The notes under the pieces are model-generated. The model had not been told where the DNA came from. It saw only the letters and a program-made list of their open reading frames with translations, and ran no database searches. From NCBI RefSeq assembly GCF_008919445.1, contig NZ_VSLG01000008.1, forward strand, positions 1-64,000: 64,000 nt of DNA, given 5' to 3'. Source of the stretch: Serinicoccus kebangsaanensis. GTDB lineage: Bacteria > Actinomycetota > Actinomycetes > Actinomycetales > Dermatophilaceae. A program made the position numbers and the translations under genes. Shown here one piece after another: positions 9,940 to 19,125 of the stretch; positions within the stretch are counted from its first letter, which is position 1; every line of letters starts with the position of its first letter.

Positions 9940-12429
9940 CTACGCAGCGGCCAACCCCTCCGCCGGGCTCACCCGGGCCGCCCTCCGCGCCGGGAGGACG
10001 CTGGCCAGCACCCCGGCCAGCAGCGCGACGCCGAGGATGATGCCGACCCGTCCCCACGGCACGCTCACGGCCACCGGCGTGTCCTCGGGGAGGATCGTCT
10101 GGATCCCGAGCGCGGCATACCCGACGCCCAGCGCGAGCCCCAGGCCGGCGCTGACCAGGGCCAGCAGCACCCCCTCGGTGAGCAGCATCGACCGCATCTG
10201 GGTCCGGGTCAGCCCCAGCCCGCGCAGCAGCGCGTGCTCGCGGTGCCGCTCGATCACGGACAGCGACAACGTGTTGGCGATGCCGACGAGGGCGATCACC
10301 ACACCGACGCCCAGCAGCGCCGCGGCGATGAGCACCATCACGTCGAGGATCTGCACGACCTGCGCCCGGAGTGCGGCAGCACCGTCCAGGTCGAGGTCCG
10401 CGCCCTCGGCGATGTCGGTGATCTCCCCGAACGCGCCGACCAGGTCGCCGTCCTCGTCCAGCCGGATGAGGAGGGCACCTTCGCGCGCCTCGTCGCCCGC
10501 GAGCCGGGCCAGGTCCCTCGGGTGCACGGTCAGCCGCCCGCCGCCCAGGCCGAGCTCGGTGACGGTCAGCTCGGCGGAGCCACCCGCACCCTCGACCGAC
10601 ATCGTGTCGCCCGGCTCCACTCCGTTGATCACCATCTCCAGGCCGTCCATGCCGAGCATCCCCGGGCGCACCGACGCGACGAGGTCCTCGCTGCGGAGCA
10701 CCTCGCCCGCCGTCCGCCGGTCCAGCGCGAGCGCCGGGCTGGTGACCTGAGACTCACCCACGGTCAGGTATGCCGTCTGTACCGGCACCGCGGACTCGAC
10801 ACCGTCGACCTCCGCGATCCGTCCGGCGTCCTGCGAGGTGATCTCGCCGCTCACCGGACGCTCGCCCGACGCGTCGGCGGCCGGTGCCTGCGCGACGAGG
10901 TCGATCGCATACTCCTTGTCGATCTCGCCCATGGCCGTCTGCTCGCCGGACGCGGCACCGACGGTCGTCATCGTGATCAGGGTGACGCCGACCAGCAGGG
11001 CAGCGCTGGTGCTGGCGGCACGGCCGGGGTTGCGCACGGCGTTGTCGACCGCGAGGCGACCGGGCACCCCGGCGACCCGGGCACCCACGCCCAGGGCGCG
11101 CACCGCCCACGGCACGACCAGGGTGCTCGCCACCAGGACGCCCACGAAGGACACGAGACCGCCCGCGACGCCGAGGAGCACGTCCCGCGAGGTGGCTCCG
11201 AGCAGCATCAGTGCGGTGCCGCCGGCCACCAGCAGCAGACCGAGCCCGACGCGGACCACCCCGGCACGCGTCGGCGACGCGGCCCCGTCCACCGGCCGCA
11301 GGGCCGCGAGCGGTGAGACCCGGGTGGCACGGTGGGCCGGCCACAGCGACGCCAGCACGGTGACCACCACACCGACGAGGAGCGGGACGACCAGCGCCAG
11401 CCAGCCGAGGCTCAGGCCTGTGCCCAGCGGGATGCCGATGTCGACCCGACGGCCGATGGTCAGCAGCAGCGCGGCAGCCCCGATCCCCAGGGCGACCCCG
11501 GCGACCGACGCCACCAGCCCGAGGATGGCGGCCTCGAGCACGACCGACCGGCGCACCTGGGCCCGGGTGGCCCCCACGCAGCGCAGCAGCGCCAGCTCCC
11601 CCGTGCGCTGGGCCAGGGTGATCGTGAACGTGTTGGCGATGACGATCGCGGCGGTCGCCAGGGCCACAGCCCCGAAGCCGAGCAGCATGGCGCCCATGAC
11701 GAGGGTCCCGCCGGTCAGCATGGCGACCCGCGCCTCCGCGGCCTCCGGCCCGGTCATGACGGTGCCGCCGGGGACGGCCTCGACGACCTGCCCACGCACG
11801 GCGGACTCGTCCGCCCCCTCGGCCAGCGCGAGCTGGATGGCCTGGTAGCTCATCAACGGGTCGACCGCCCGCAGCGTCGCGTCGGTGGCGTAGAAGCCCT
11901 CACCGAACATCCCACCCGGCCCCGCGTCGGGGCGCAGGACGCCCACGACCGTGAGCTCGGTGACCGGGCCCGTCTCGCCCCGGGCGTCGATGGAGTGCAC
12001 GCGCAGCTCCTCGCCCACCGCCAGTCCACCCTCGACGGCGGCCGGGTTGAGCGCGATCTCGCCCTGCGCCTCCGGCACCCGACCCTCCAGCAGGGTCGTC
12101 CCGGCGCTCGGGACGGTGAGCCCGGCGACGAAGGACCCGTCGTCGCGCTCGGCCGTGGCGATCCCCTCGCCGACCAGGCCGGTCACGCCGCCGATCCCGG
12201 CCACCGCGTCATACTCCTCGGTGTTCATGGCCAGGCCGTCCTCACCCATGACGACGAGGTCGGCGTCCCGCACCCCGGCGGCGACCGCGTCCTCGAGCGC
12301 GGTCTGGGCCGTCTGCACCACGACGACGCTGGCGGCCAGGAAGGCGACGCCGATGACGATCGCCACCGCGGCGGCGATCAGGCGTCGACCCCGCGAGGCC
12401 AGCCCCGAGGTCAGGTATGCCGCCGCCAT
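9940..12429 (-). CDS. FtsX-like ABC transporter permease
   Basis: An 829-aa permease of the MacB/LolC/FtsX superfamily with two FtsX domains, as in the large actinobacterial forms. The first membrane segment is at the N-terminus (RLIAAAVAIVIGVAFLAASVVVV); a periplasmic-type beta-rich region follows, then a three-helix FtsX block with TFTITLAQRTGELALLRCVG, then a second extracytoplasmic region and a second block with LSVIERHREHALLRGLGLTRTQ and MLLTEGVLLALVSAGLGLALG. The repeated TGELALLR/REHALLRG motifs mark the two cytoplasmic coupling loops. The ATG at 12429 overlaps the ATPase stop by one base (TGATG), so the pair is an operon. Such pairs export peptides, lipids or antibiotics, or work as mechanotransmitters; the substrate cannot be read from sequence. 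Confidence 0.9.
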   Translation of the reverse strand: MAAAYLTSGLASRGRRLIAAAVAIVIGVAFLAASVVVVQTAQTALEDAVAAGVRDADLVVMGEDGLAMNTEEYDAVAGIGGVTGLVGEGIATAERDDGSFVAGLTVPSAGTTLLEGRVPEAQGEIALNPAAVEGGLAVGEELRVHSIDARGETGPVTELTVVGVLRPDAGPGGMFGEGFYATDATLRAVDPLMSYQAIQLALAEGADESAVRGQVVEAVPGGTVMTGPEAAEARVAMLTGGTLVMGAMLLGFGAVALATAAIVIANTFTITLAQRTGELALLRCVGATRAQVRRSVVLEAAILGLVASVAGVALGIGAAALLLTIGRRVDIGIPLGTGLSLGWLALVVPLLVGVVVTVLASLWPAHRATRVSPLAALRPVDGAASPTRAGVVRVGLGLLLVAGGTALMLLGATSRDVLLGVAGGLVSFVGVLVASTLVVPWAVRALGVGARVAGVPGRLAVDNAVRNPGRAASTSAALLVGVTLITMTTVGAASGEQTAMGEIDKEYAIDLVAQAPAADASGERPVSGEITSQDAGRIAEVDGVESAVPVQTAYLTVGESQVTSPALALDRRTAGEVLRSEDLVASVRPGMLGMDGLEMVINGVEPGDTMSVEGAGGSAELTVTELGLGGGRLTVHPRDLARLAGDEAREGALLIRLDEDGDLVGAFGEITDIAEGADLDLDGAAALRAQVVQILDVMVLIAAALLGVGVVIALVGIANTLSLSVIERHREHALLRGLGLTRTQMRSMLLTEGVLLALVSAGLGLALGVGYAALGIQTILPEDTPVAVSVPWGRVGIILGVALLAGVLASVLPARRAARVSPAEGLAAA

Positions 12430-13190
12430 CAGGCCCTCCCGAGGTCGCGCACGGCGGCGAGCACGGCGTCGGCGTCCGGCTCGAGGATCTCCCCGGCGAG
12501 CTGGCCGTCGGCGAGCAGCAGGACCCGGTCGGCGACCGCGGCGGCGTTGGGGTCGTGGGTGACCATGACGACCGTCTGCCCCCAGGCGTCGACCGACCGG
12601 CGCAGCAGGGCCAGCACCTCGGCGCCCGTGGTGGAGTCCAGGGCGCCGGTGGGCTCGTCGGCGAAGATCACCTCCGGGCGGGTCATCAGCGCGCGCGCCA
12701 GGGCGACCCGCTGCTGCTGCCCGCCCGACAGCTGACCGGGCCGGTGCCCGAGCCGGTCGGCGAGCCCGAGGCCGTCGACGACGGTGCGCTCCCACTCCGG
12801 GTCCACCCGGCGCCCGGCGAGCTCCAGGGGCAGCCGGATGTTCTGTCCCGCCGTGAGGGTGGGCAGCAGGTTGAAGGCCTGGAAGACGAAGCCGACCGAG
12901 TCGCGGCGGAGCCGGGTCAGCGCCGCGTCCCGCAGGCCGGTGAGCTCGTGGTCGCCGAGGTAGACGCGGCCCGTCGTGGGGGTGTCGAGCCCGGCGAGCA
13001 GGTGCATGAGCGTCGACTTGCCCGACCCGCTCGGCCCCATGATGGCGGTGAACCGGCGGGCGTCGATCCCGACGGTGATCCCGTCCAGGGCCGTCACCGC
13101 GGCCTCCCCACGGCCGTAGGTCTTGGTCAGGTCCAGGGCGCTGGCCGCGAGAGCGGCGGTCGAGCGCGGTGCTGTGGTCGTCATACCCAT
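12429..13190 (-). CDS. ABC transporter ATP-binding protein (MacB/LolD type)
   Basis: A 253-aa ATPase partner for the FtsX permease that follows it. Walker A GPSGSGKST, Q-loop FVFQAFNLLPTLTAGQN, signature LSGGQQQRVALARAL, Walker B VIFADEPTGALD and the switch His region VVMVTHDPNAA are all intact. The ALD after the Walker B and the NLLPTLTAGQN segment are typical of the MacB/LolD subgroup. Two starts are possible, ATG 13190 and ATG 13184 (MGM at the N-terminus); neither has a convincing ribosome binding site and I keep the longer one. Upstream lies the repeat array, and beyond it a two-component system on the same strand. Such systems often control drug-export pairs of this kind, but no direct evidence of that is visible. 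Confidence 0.92.
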   Translation of the reverse strand: MGMTTTAPRSTAALAASALDLTKTYGRGEAAVTALDGITVGIDARRFTAIMGPSGSGKSTLMHLLAGLDTPTTGRVYLGDHELTGLRDAALTRLRRDSVGFVFQAFNLLPTLTAGQNIRLPLELAGRRVDPEWERTVVDGLGLADRLGHRPGQLSGGQQQRVALARALMTRPEVIFADEPTGALDSTTGAEVLALLRRSVDAWGQTVVMVTHDPNAAAVADRVLLLADGQLAGEILEPDADAVLAAVRDLGRA

Positions 13191-13268
13191 GACGCTATGA
13201 GCCGGCGGTCGTGCGGCACATCAGTCGTCGGTCGCGACCTGGCGCCCCTCACCTCCACCCCAGGTATG

Positions 13269-13519
13269 ACCGAGCGTCGCCTGTGGTTGCCCACGACCCC
13301 ACCGGGCGTCGCCTGTGGTTGGCTGCGAGCCCACCGAGCGTCGCTTGTGGTTGGCGCGCGCCGAGGGCGGCAACCACAAGCGACGCTCGGTGCCACCTGG
13401 GACAACCACAAGCGACGCCTGGTGCCTGCTGGGGCAACCACAAGCGACGCCTGGTGCCTGCTGGGGCAACCACAAGCGACGCTCGGTGACTGCTGGGGCA
13501 ACCACAAGCGACGCTCGGT
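13269..13519. repeat. 32-bp-period repeat array, three units forward then five inverted
   Basis: This fills the 330-bp gap between the ABC ATPase start and the response regulator end. A 21-bp core with consensus ACCGAGCGTCGCYTGTGGTT(G) occurs forward at 13269, 13301 and 13333, and as its reverse complement (CAACCACAAGCGACGCTCGG) at 13371, 13403, 13435, 13467 and 13499. Every step within an orientation is exactly 32 bp: 21 bp of core plus 11 bp of variable spacer. The two blocks face each other across about 17 bp centred near 13362, so the first three inverted units can pair with the forward units as a very long hairpin. The same family recurs at 41318 and 42259. Confidence 0.9.
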
Positions 13520-13521
13520 GG

Positions 13522-14238
13522 CTATTCGGGGCGGCCGACCAGACCCGTCTCGTAGGCGGTGATCACCATCTGGACCCGGTCGCGCAGGCCGAGCTTGTGC
13601 AGCACCCGGCCGATGTGCGTCTTCACGGTCGCCTCGGCGAGGTAGAACTCGGCCGCGATCTCGCTGTTGGTCAGCCCCTTGCCGACCGCCTCGAGCACCT
13701 CACGCTCGCGGTCGGTCAGCACGTCCAGGCGGGCCGTCGCCGCACGGCGCTGCGCGGCCGCGTCCTGCCGGCCCTGCTCGTCCGGCAGGTCGGGGACGAA
13801 GCGCTCCAGCAGCCTCCGGGTGGTCGACGGTGCCATCGCGGCGTCGCCGGCGTGGACGGCGCGGATCGCCGCGAGCAGCTCGGCCGGGCCGGCGTCCTTG
13901 AGCAGGAAGCCGGACGCCCCCGCCTTGAGCGCGGCGAAGACGTACTCGTCCAGGTCGAACGTGGTGAGCACCAGCACCTTGAGCGCAGGGTCGTCCGGCG
14001 TCCGGTCCTGCAGCAGCCGACGCGTGGTCTCGACCCCGTCCATCCGGGGCATCCGGATGTCCATGAGCACGACGTCCGGTCGCGTCTGGGCGATCGCCTC
14101 CACGGCGGCCATCCCGTCGCCGGCCTCACCGACGACGCTCATGTCGTCCTGGGCGTCGAGCACCATCCGGAAGCCGGCGCGCACCAGCTCCTGGTCGTCG
14201 ACGAGGAAGAGTCGGGTGGGCTGGGAGTCGGTGGTCAT
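13522..14238 (-). CDS. NarL/FixJ-family response regulator
   Basis: A 238-aa response regulator. The receiver domain has the acidic pair in FLVDDQ, the phospho-acceptor Asp60 in VVLMDIRMPRMDG, the conserved Thr in VLVLTTFD and the Lys in GFLLKD. A Gln/Ala/Arg-rich linker leads to a C-terminal LuxR-type helix-turn-helix (LTDREREVLEAVGKGLTNSEIA, then ATVKTHIGRVLHKL), the DNA-binding half. The start overlaps the sensor kinase stop by four bases, so kinase and regulator are co-translated. The gene ends directly at the repeat array that separates it from the ABC transporter genes, which are on the same strand. Confidence 0.94.
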   Translation of the reverse strand: MTTDSQPTRLFLVDDQELVRAGFRMVLDAQDDMSVVGEAGDGMAAVEAIAQTRPDVVLMDIRMPRMDGVETTRRLLQDRTPDDPALKVLVLTTFDLDEYVFAALKAGASGFLLKDAGPAELLAAIRAVHAGDAAMAPSTTRRLLERFVPDLPDEQGRQDAAAQRRAATARLDVLTDREREVLEAVGKGLTNSEIAAEFYLAEATVKTHIGRVLHKLGLRDRVQMVITAYETGLVGRPE

Positions 14239-15557
14239 CGGTCCCCTCCAGGTGTATGCGCGGTCTCCGGACTCCCCGACGCGACGTCCAGGTGGTCGGC
14301 GGGCTCGTCGCGGGCGTCGACCGGGAAGGTCGCGACCACCTCCCAGCCCTGCCGTCGCCGCGGCCCGGCGTGCACCGTGCCGCCGAGCACCTCCACCCGC
14401 TCGCGCATCCCGAGCAGCCCGTTGCCCTCTCCGTCGGGCTCCTGGGCGAGCGCACCGCGTCCGTCGTCGGTGACCCGGACCATGAGCACCCCCGGCGTGC
14501 GGAGCACGTCGACGTCGACCGACGCGTCCGGCCCGGCGTGCTTCATCGCGTTGGTCAGCGCCTCCTGCACGACGCGGTATGCCGCCAGGTCCGCCTCGGG
14601 CGAGAGTCCGCCCACCTCGCCGCGGACGTGCGCGTCGACGTCCACGCCGGAGGCCCGGACCCGCTCGACCAGCTCGTCCAGGTGGGCCAGCCCCTGCAGC
14701 GGGGAGTACTCCGCGTCGCTCCCGGCGTCACGGAGCACGCCGACCAGCCGCCGGGTGTCGGTGAGGGAGGCGCGGGCCGTGTCCGCGAGTGTCTCCAACG
14801 TCCCTGCCGCCTGCTCCAGGGCGACCCTGGCCCGGTCCGCGTCGAGGTCGGTGCCCCGGGAGAGCGCCTGGCGCGCGGCATACAGGCCGCCGTCCGCCTG
14901 GACCACGACCACGGCGAGCGAGTGCGCCACGACGTCGTGCATCTCGCGCGCGATGCTGGCGCGCTCGTCCTGCGCGGCGAGCCGCTGCCGCTGGGCCTGG
15001 TCGCGCGCGAGGGCGCGGTTCTGCGCCTGCAGCCGGGCCACGACCTCGCGGCGCCGCCGCATGACATCGCCCAGCGCCCAGGCCACGCCGACGAAGCACG
15101 CCATGAAGACGGCCTGGATCGCCGCGACGGCGAGGTAGTAGCCCAGGCCGCCGTAGATCGAGCCGGCCCAGTCGAGCGCGGCGATCAGCGCTCCCGCCAG
15201 CCCCAGCCCCAGGACCAGCCGGGAGGTGGTGCGGTTGCCGAAGGCCGCCGCGCTGTAGACCGCGATGAGCACGGCGACGTTGGCCGGGACCGGGGAGTCG
15301 ACGAGGAGCACCTGGATCAGGCACCCCGCGGCGATGACGAGCGCCACCGGTAGGGGGTGGCTGCGGCGCCACAGCAGCGGGACGACCAGCAGCAGGCTGA
15401 CGAGGGTGAGCGGGAGCGTCCCGGCACCGACCCCGGTCACCAGCAGGAGGAAGAGGAGCACCGCCACGAGCAGCGCGTCGGGGAGCCAGCTGACGCCCCG
15501 CGCGCGGCTCCACACCTCCGAGGCCTGCTGACGCACGGCCTGCACCCACTCGTTCAC
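14235..15557 (-). CDS. sensor histidine kinase (DesK/NarX-like, HisKA_3)
   Basis: A 440-aa membrane kinase. Residues 25-165 hold about five or six hydrophobic segments with only short loops, so it senses within or near the membrane. A coiled linker (RRREVVARLQAQNRALARDQ) precedes the phospho-acceptor motif IAREMHDVVAHSLAVVVVQA, with His207. The C-terminal ATPase has an N-box-like EALTNAMKHAG, VTDDGRG and GLLGMRERVEVLGG. Start is GTG 15557: an ACCCTA at 15564-15569 (TAGGGT on the coding strand) lies six bases upstream, the leaderless geometry common in this window. It forms an operon with the response regulator. Confidence 0.93.
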   Translation of the reverse strand: MNEWVQAVRQQASEVWSRARGVSWLPDALLVAVLLFLLLVTGVGAGTLPLTLVSLLLVVPLLWRRSHPLPVALVIAAGCLIQVLLVDSPVPANVAVLIAVYSAAAFGNRTTSRLVLGLGLAGALIAALDWAGSIYGGLGYYLAVAAIQAVFMACFVGVAWALGDVMRRRREVVARLQAQNRALARDQAQRQRLAAQDERASIAREMHDVVAHSLAVVVVQADGGLYAARQALSRGTDLDADRARVALEQAAGTLETLADTARASLTDTRRLVGVLRDAGSDAEYSPLQGLAHLDELVERVRASGVDVDAHVRGEVGGLSPEADLAAYRVVQEALTNAMKHAGPDASVDVDVLRTPGVLMVRVTDDGRGALAQEPDGEGNGLLGMRERVEVLGGTVHAGPRRRQGWEVVATFPVDARDEPADHLDVASGSPETAHTPGGDR

Positions 15558-15563
15558 GTGGCG

Positions 15564-15569
15564 ACCCTA
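15564..15569 (-). promoter_or_regulatory. -10 element of the leaderless kinase gene
   Basis: TAGGGT on the minus strand, six bases before GTG 15557. Transcription would start at or next to the start codon, giving an mRNA without a 5' leader. Confidence 0.6.
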
Positions 15570-15612
15570 GACGTTCGGCGGCCAGGGGCGCGTCATACCA
15601 GGGTCGCGTGCT

Positions 15613-15637
15613 GGTCCGCCCACGGTGGGACCGGACC
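15613..15637 (-). terminator. possible terminator after hutI
   Basis: GGTCCG at 15613-15618 pairs with CGGACC at 15632-15637, with a further CCA/TGG pairing inside. It lies directly after the hutI stop. Imperfect and without a T-tract. Confidence 0.35.
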
Positions 15638-16852
15638 TCAGACCTCCAGGGCTCGCACGATCGGCACCCCGACGCGGTAGGGGATGTGCAGGAAGCTGGG
15701 CGCGTCCACGACGGCCAGGTCCGCCCGCTGCCCGACCCGGATCCGCCCGAGATCGTCGCGGCGCAGCGCCCGGGCCCCGCCGACGGTCGCCGCACGCAGT
15801 GCCTGCGCCGGGGTCATCCCCATCTCGCGCACGGCGAGCGCGATCATCAGCGGCATCGAGGAGGAGTTGCAGGTCCCGGGGTTGCAGTCGCTGGCCAGGG
15901 CCACCGAGACCCCGGCGTCCAGGAGACGCCGGGCGTCCGGGTAGGGCTGCCGGGTGGAGAACTCCACACCCGGCAGCAGCGTCGCGACCGTGTCGCTCCC
16001 GGCGAGCGCGGCCACGTCGTCGTCGGAGAGGAAGGTGCAGTGGTCCACGCTGGCCGCGCCGAGCTCGACCGCCAGCTGCACACCGGGGCCGTGCGACAGC
16101 TGGTTGCCGTGCACCCGCAGCTCCAGCCCGGCGGCACGTCCGGCCTCGAGCACCCGCCGCGACTCCTCACCGTCGAAGGCGTGCGCGCTGGCCGGCTCGC
16201 AGAAGACGTCGATCCACCGCGCATACGGGGCACAGGCGTCGAGCATCTCGCCGCACACGAGGTCGAGGTATGCCGCGCGCCCGCCAGCCTGCCTCGCGTC
16301 GGGTGGCACGACGTGGGCTCCGAGGAAGGTGGTCTCGGTGGTGACCTCGCGCGCCAGCCGCAGGGCGCGGACCTCGTGCTCCACGTCCAGGCCGTAGCCG
16401 CTCTTGATCTCGACGGTGGTCGTGCCCTGTGCCCGCATCTCGCCCACTCGGGCGGCGATGAGCGCGCGCAGCTCCGCGTCGCCCGCCTCCCGCGTGGCGG
16501 CCATGGTCACCGCGATGCCACCGCCGTCGTAGGGCTGGCCGGTCATGCGGGCGGCGAACTCGGCGGAGCGGTCCCCGGCGAAGACCAGGTGGGAGTGGCT
16601 GTCCACGAAGCCCGGCAGGACCGCCCGGCCCCCGATATCGATCGACCAGTCCGCGTCCGGCGCCTCGCCGGCAGGCCCGAGCCACTCCACCACGGGGGCC
16701 GAGTCCTCGCCGCCACCACCGATGACGACGGCGGCGTCGCCCACGACGCCCAGGCCCCGGGTCAGGTCCCCCGCACCGGACGGCGCCGCCCGGTCCTCGA
16801 GCGCGTCGTCGCAGGTGACCAGCTCGCTGATGCCGGTGATGAGCATGCTCAT
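15638..16852 (-). CDS. hutI: imidazolonepropionase HutI
   Basis: Hydrolyses 4-imidazolone-5-propionate to N-formimidoyl-L-glutamate, the third step of histidine degradation. The 404-aa product is an amidohydrolase-superfamily enzyme: metal motif [15 protein letters not shown], the HutI-typical [37 protein letters not shown] and the late ASDCNPGTC segment. Start is the ATG at 16852 with GAGAGGA about eight bases upstream; two further in-frame Met codons follow closely. It is the last gene of the minus-strand hut region, downstream of hutF but separated from it by a lipoprotein gene. The upstream steps are encoded by hutH and hutU further along the same strand. Confidence 0.95.
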   Translation of the reverse strand: MSMLITGISELVTCDDALEDRAAPSGAGDLTRGLGVVGDAAVVIGGGGEDSAPVVEWLGPAGEAPDADWSIDIGGRAVLPGFVDSHSHLVFAGDRSAEFAARMTGQPYDGGGIAVTMAATREAGDAELRALIAARVGEMRAQGTTTVEIKSGYGLDVEHEVRALRLAREVTTETTFLGAHVVPPDARQAGGRAAYLDLVCGEMLDACAPYARWIDVFCEPASAHAFDGEESRRVLEAGRAAGLELRVHGNQLSHGPGVQLAVELGAASVDHCTFLSDDDVAALAGSDTVATLLPGVEFSTRQPYPDARRLLDAGVSVALASDCNPGTCNSSSMPLMIALAVREMGMTPAQALRAATVGGARALRRDDLGRIRVGQRADLAVVDAPSFLHIPYRVGVPIVRALEV

Positions 16853-16909
16853 GGGCCTGATCCTCTCGTGTCCTCGGTCAGCCGGGCCGGGTGGCGTCTG
16901 CGGGCACCC

Positions 16910-17686
16910 TCACGGAGCCCAGACGACGGGTGCCTCGTAGTACGGGTTGGCCTCCCAGTCGCCGTCGCCGTCGGCGTTGTCGTTGCCGCCCCACGCCGCC
17001 CCGGTGATCTCCATCCCGGCGTCCGCGAGGGCGACCACGCAGGTGCGCGCGGTGCCGCCGGCCTCCATGCTGTCGAACTCGTCGTTGGTGCACTCGCCGA
17101 TGTCCGCACCGTCAGCCCACACCGTCATCGCGGCAGAGCCGTCCCCGTGGACGGCGCCGAGCTCGGGATACAGGTCCAGCTTCTCGTAGTCGCCGTCGGT
17201 GTCGACGATCTCGTGCTCCGCCCAGACGAGGTAGGGCACCTCGTCCTCGACCGGCGTCGCGAGCTCGATCCCGTCCAGGATGCCCGGGTCCGCCTCGGTG
17301 ATCTCGGTGACGGTCGTGCGCAACCTGAGGTAGCGGTAGTAGTCGTCCTGCGGGTCTGCGACGCTCGCCACCTGGATGACGGCCGGATCACCGAGGGCGA
17401 GCTCCGTGCCGGGAGCCGTCAGCTCGGTGGAGCCACCCTCCGCACCGTCCTCGCCGGCCTCGGTCTCCTCCGCGCCGTCGTCCTCTGTCGTCTCCTCCGC
17501 GCCGTCGTCCTCCGTCGGCTCCTCCGCGGTGTCGTCCTCGGTCGCGGTGTCGTCCTCCGTGGGCGTCGTCTCCTCCACGGCACCGGTCTGCTCCGGTGCA
17601 GCCTCGTCCTCGCCGCACGCGGCCAGGCTCAGGGCCACCCCCAGCGCCACGGCCGCCGTCGCCGTGCGTCGCGTGTTCCTCATCAT
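16910..17686 (-). CDS. acidic lipoprotein of unknown function
   Basis: A 258-aa predicted lipoprotein. The N-terminus RNTRRTATAAVALGVALSLAACG has a basic start, hydrophobic core and lipobox LAAC, so it should be anchored outside the membrane. A low-complexity, very acidic stretch with repeats of EEPTEDD/GAEETTEDD follows (roughly residues 30-85), then a folded domain with two Cys residues, CTNDEFDS and a C-terminal GGNDNADGDGDWEANPYY. Start is ATG 17686, since AGGAG lies seven bases upstream; a longer in-frame start exists but would bury the signal peptide. It sits between hutF and hutI on the same strand. Whether it binds a substrate of the pathway or is an unrelated insertion cannot be told from sequence. 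Confidence 0.85.
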   Translation of the reverse strand: MMRNTRRTATAAVALGVALSLAACGEDEAAPEQTGAVEETTPTEDDTATEDDTAEEPTEDDGAEETTEDDGAEETEAGEDGAEGGSTELTAPGTELALGDPAVIQVASVADPQDDYYRYLRLRTTVTEITEADPGILDGIELATPVEDEVPYLVWAEHEIVDTDGDYEKLDLYPELGAVHGDGSAAMTVWADGADIGECTNDEFDSMEAGGTARTCVVALADAGMEITGAAWGGNDNADGDGDWEANPYYEAPVVWAP

Positions 17687-17781
17687 GCTCTCTCTCCTGT
17701 TCCGGCCCGGACGGGCCACCTGGGCGGGCTCGACCACCCCCCTCGGTGATCCAGCCTGTCACGCGGCATCACCCCCCGTCG

Positions 17782-19125
17782 TCAGCCCAAGGACTCATCC
17801 TGGTGGGGTCTTAAGGCCCGGGCGAGCAGCGTCCCCACGTCGCCCAGCCGGTGCACCCCACCCTCCACGACGGTGCGACCGTCGACGAGGACCGTGTCGA
17901 CGTCGGCCGCCGTCGCGCTCAGCAGGATCTGCGCGGGGTCGGTGCCCGCGGTGCGGACGGTGTCCGTCCGGACGGCCACGAGGTCGGCGCGCGCACCCAC
18001 GGCGATCCGGCCGGCGTCCGGCCAGCCGATGCTGTCGTGCGCGGTCGCGGCGGCGAGCAGGTCGAGAGGCCGCAGCCGCCCACGCTCCAGGCTCGCCAGC
18101 CGCTCGTGCATCTCCAGCGCCCGCGCCTCCTCGACCAGGTCGATGACGGCGTGCTGGTCCGAGCCGAGCGAGAGCCGCGCCCCGGCGTCGCGCAGCGCCC
18201 GGGCCGGGCCGATGCCGTCGGCCAGGTCCCGCTCGGTGGTGGGGCAGAAGCAGGCGTGCGACCGGTGCCGGCCGAGCAGCGCGACGTCCGCCTCGGTGAG
18301 GTGGGTGGCGTGCACGGCGGACAGCTCCGGTCCGAGCACCCCCTCCTGCTCGAGCAGGCCGGTCGGTGTCAGGCCGTGGGCGGCGAGGCAGGCGTCGTTC
18401 TCCGCCGGTTGCTCGGAGAGGTGGACGTGGAGCGGTCGCGTCCCGGCCCACCCTGCGACCGTGGCGAGCTGGTCGCGCGGCACGGCGCGGACCGAGTGGA
18501 TCGCGGCGCCGACCCGGACGTGGGCGGGACCGCCGTCGGTGTGGTCGCGCAGGTCGTCCACCCGCAGGGCCCAGGCCTCGGCGTCCAGGTCGCCGAACCG
18601 CAGCTGCGTCCCCTCCAGCGGGGTGTGCCCGTCCGGCCCGAGCCCGCCGGCGAGGTAGCAGGTGTCCAGCAGGGTGAGCCGGATGCCGGCGTCGGCCGCG
18701 GCGTGGACCAGGGCCTGCCCCATCGCGTTGGGGTCCATGTAGCGCCGAGCCCCCGGGGCGTGGTGCAGGTAGTGGAACTCCCCCACCGCGGTGATCCCGG
18801 CGAGCGCCATCTCGGCGTAGGTCGCCCGGGCCAGCGCCAGGTAGCGGTCCGGGTCGAGGCGGGCGGCCACGGCATACATCGCCTCGCGCCAGGTCCAGAA
18901 GGTCCCGCCGCCGCCGTGCGTCCGCCCACGCAGCGCCCGGTGGAAGGCGTGGCTGTGCGCGTTCGCCAGTCCGGGGAGGACGACGCCGGGGAGGCGGTGG
19001 TCCCCGCCGTCGGCCGGTATGCCCTCCTCCACCGCGGTGATCCGGCCGTCGGCGACGCTGATGCGCACGTCGGCGGCCACGCCGGTGGGCAGGTGGGCGT
19101 GCGCGGCGTGGAAGGTCGTGCTCAC
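17782..19125 (-). CDS. hutF: formimidoylglutamate deiminase HutF
   Basis: Converts N-formimidoyl-L-glutamate to N-formyl-L-glutamate plus ammonia. The 447-aa amidohydrolase-superfamily protein has the metal-binding GLANAHSHAFHRALRGRT segment near residue 55, LHVHLSEQPAENDAC, a HATHL segment, CPTTERDLADGIGPA and LGSDQHAVIDLVEEARALEMHER, all characteristic of HutF rather than the related HutI. The start is GTG 19125, four bases inside the M20 gene stop (GTGA), showing translational coupling with that amidohydrolase. Its presence defines the deiminase branch of the pathway, which needs an N-formylglutamate hydrolase next. Confidence 0.94.
   Translation of the reverse strand: MSTTFHAAHAHLPTGVAADVRISVADGRITAVEEGIPADGGDHRLPGVVLPGLANAHSHAFHRALRGRTHGGGGTFWTWREAMYAVAARLDPDRYLALARATYAEMALAGITAVGEFHYLHHAPGARRYMDPNAMGQALVHAAADAGIRLTLLDTCYLAGGLGPDGHTPLEGTQLRFGDLDAEAWALRVDDLRDHTDGGPAHVRVGAAIHSVRAVPRDQLATVAGWAGTRPLHVHLSEQPAENDACLAAHGLTPTGLLEQEGVLGPELSAVHATHLTEADVALLGRHRSHACFCPTTERDLADGIGPARALRDAGARLSLGSDQHAVIDLVEEARALEMHERLASLERGRLRPLDLLAAATAHDSIGWPDAGRIAVGARADLVAVRTDTVRTAGTDPAQILLSATAADVDTVLVDGRTVVEGGVHRLGDVGTLLARALRPHQDESLG

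Noticed and set aside
13269-13519. CRISPR array
   Set aside because: Repeats of 21 bp with 11-bp spacers that resemble each other, units in both orientations, and no cas genes. Spacers are too short and not unique. The same applies at 41318 and 42259.
9940-14238. A single operon of the two-component system and the ABC transporter
   Set aside because: Same strand, but separated by 330 bp with a large potential hairpin array. Co-regulation is possible; co-transcription is not supported.
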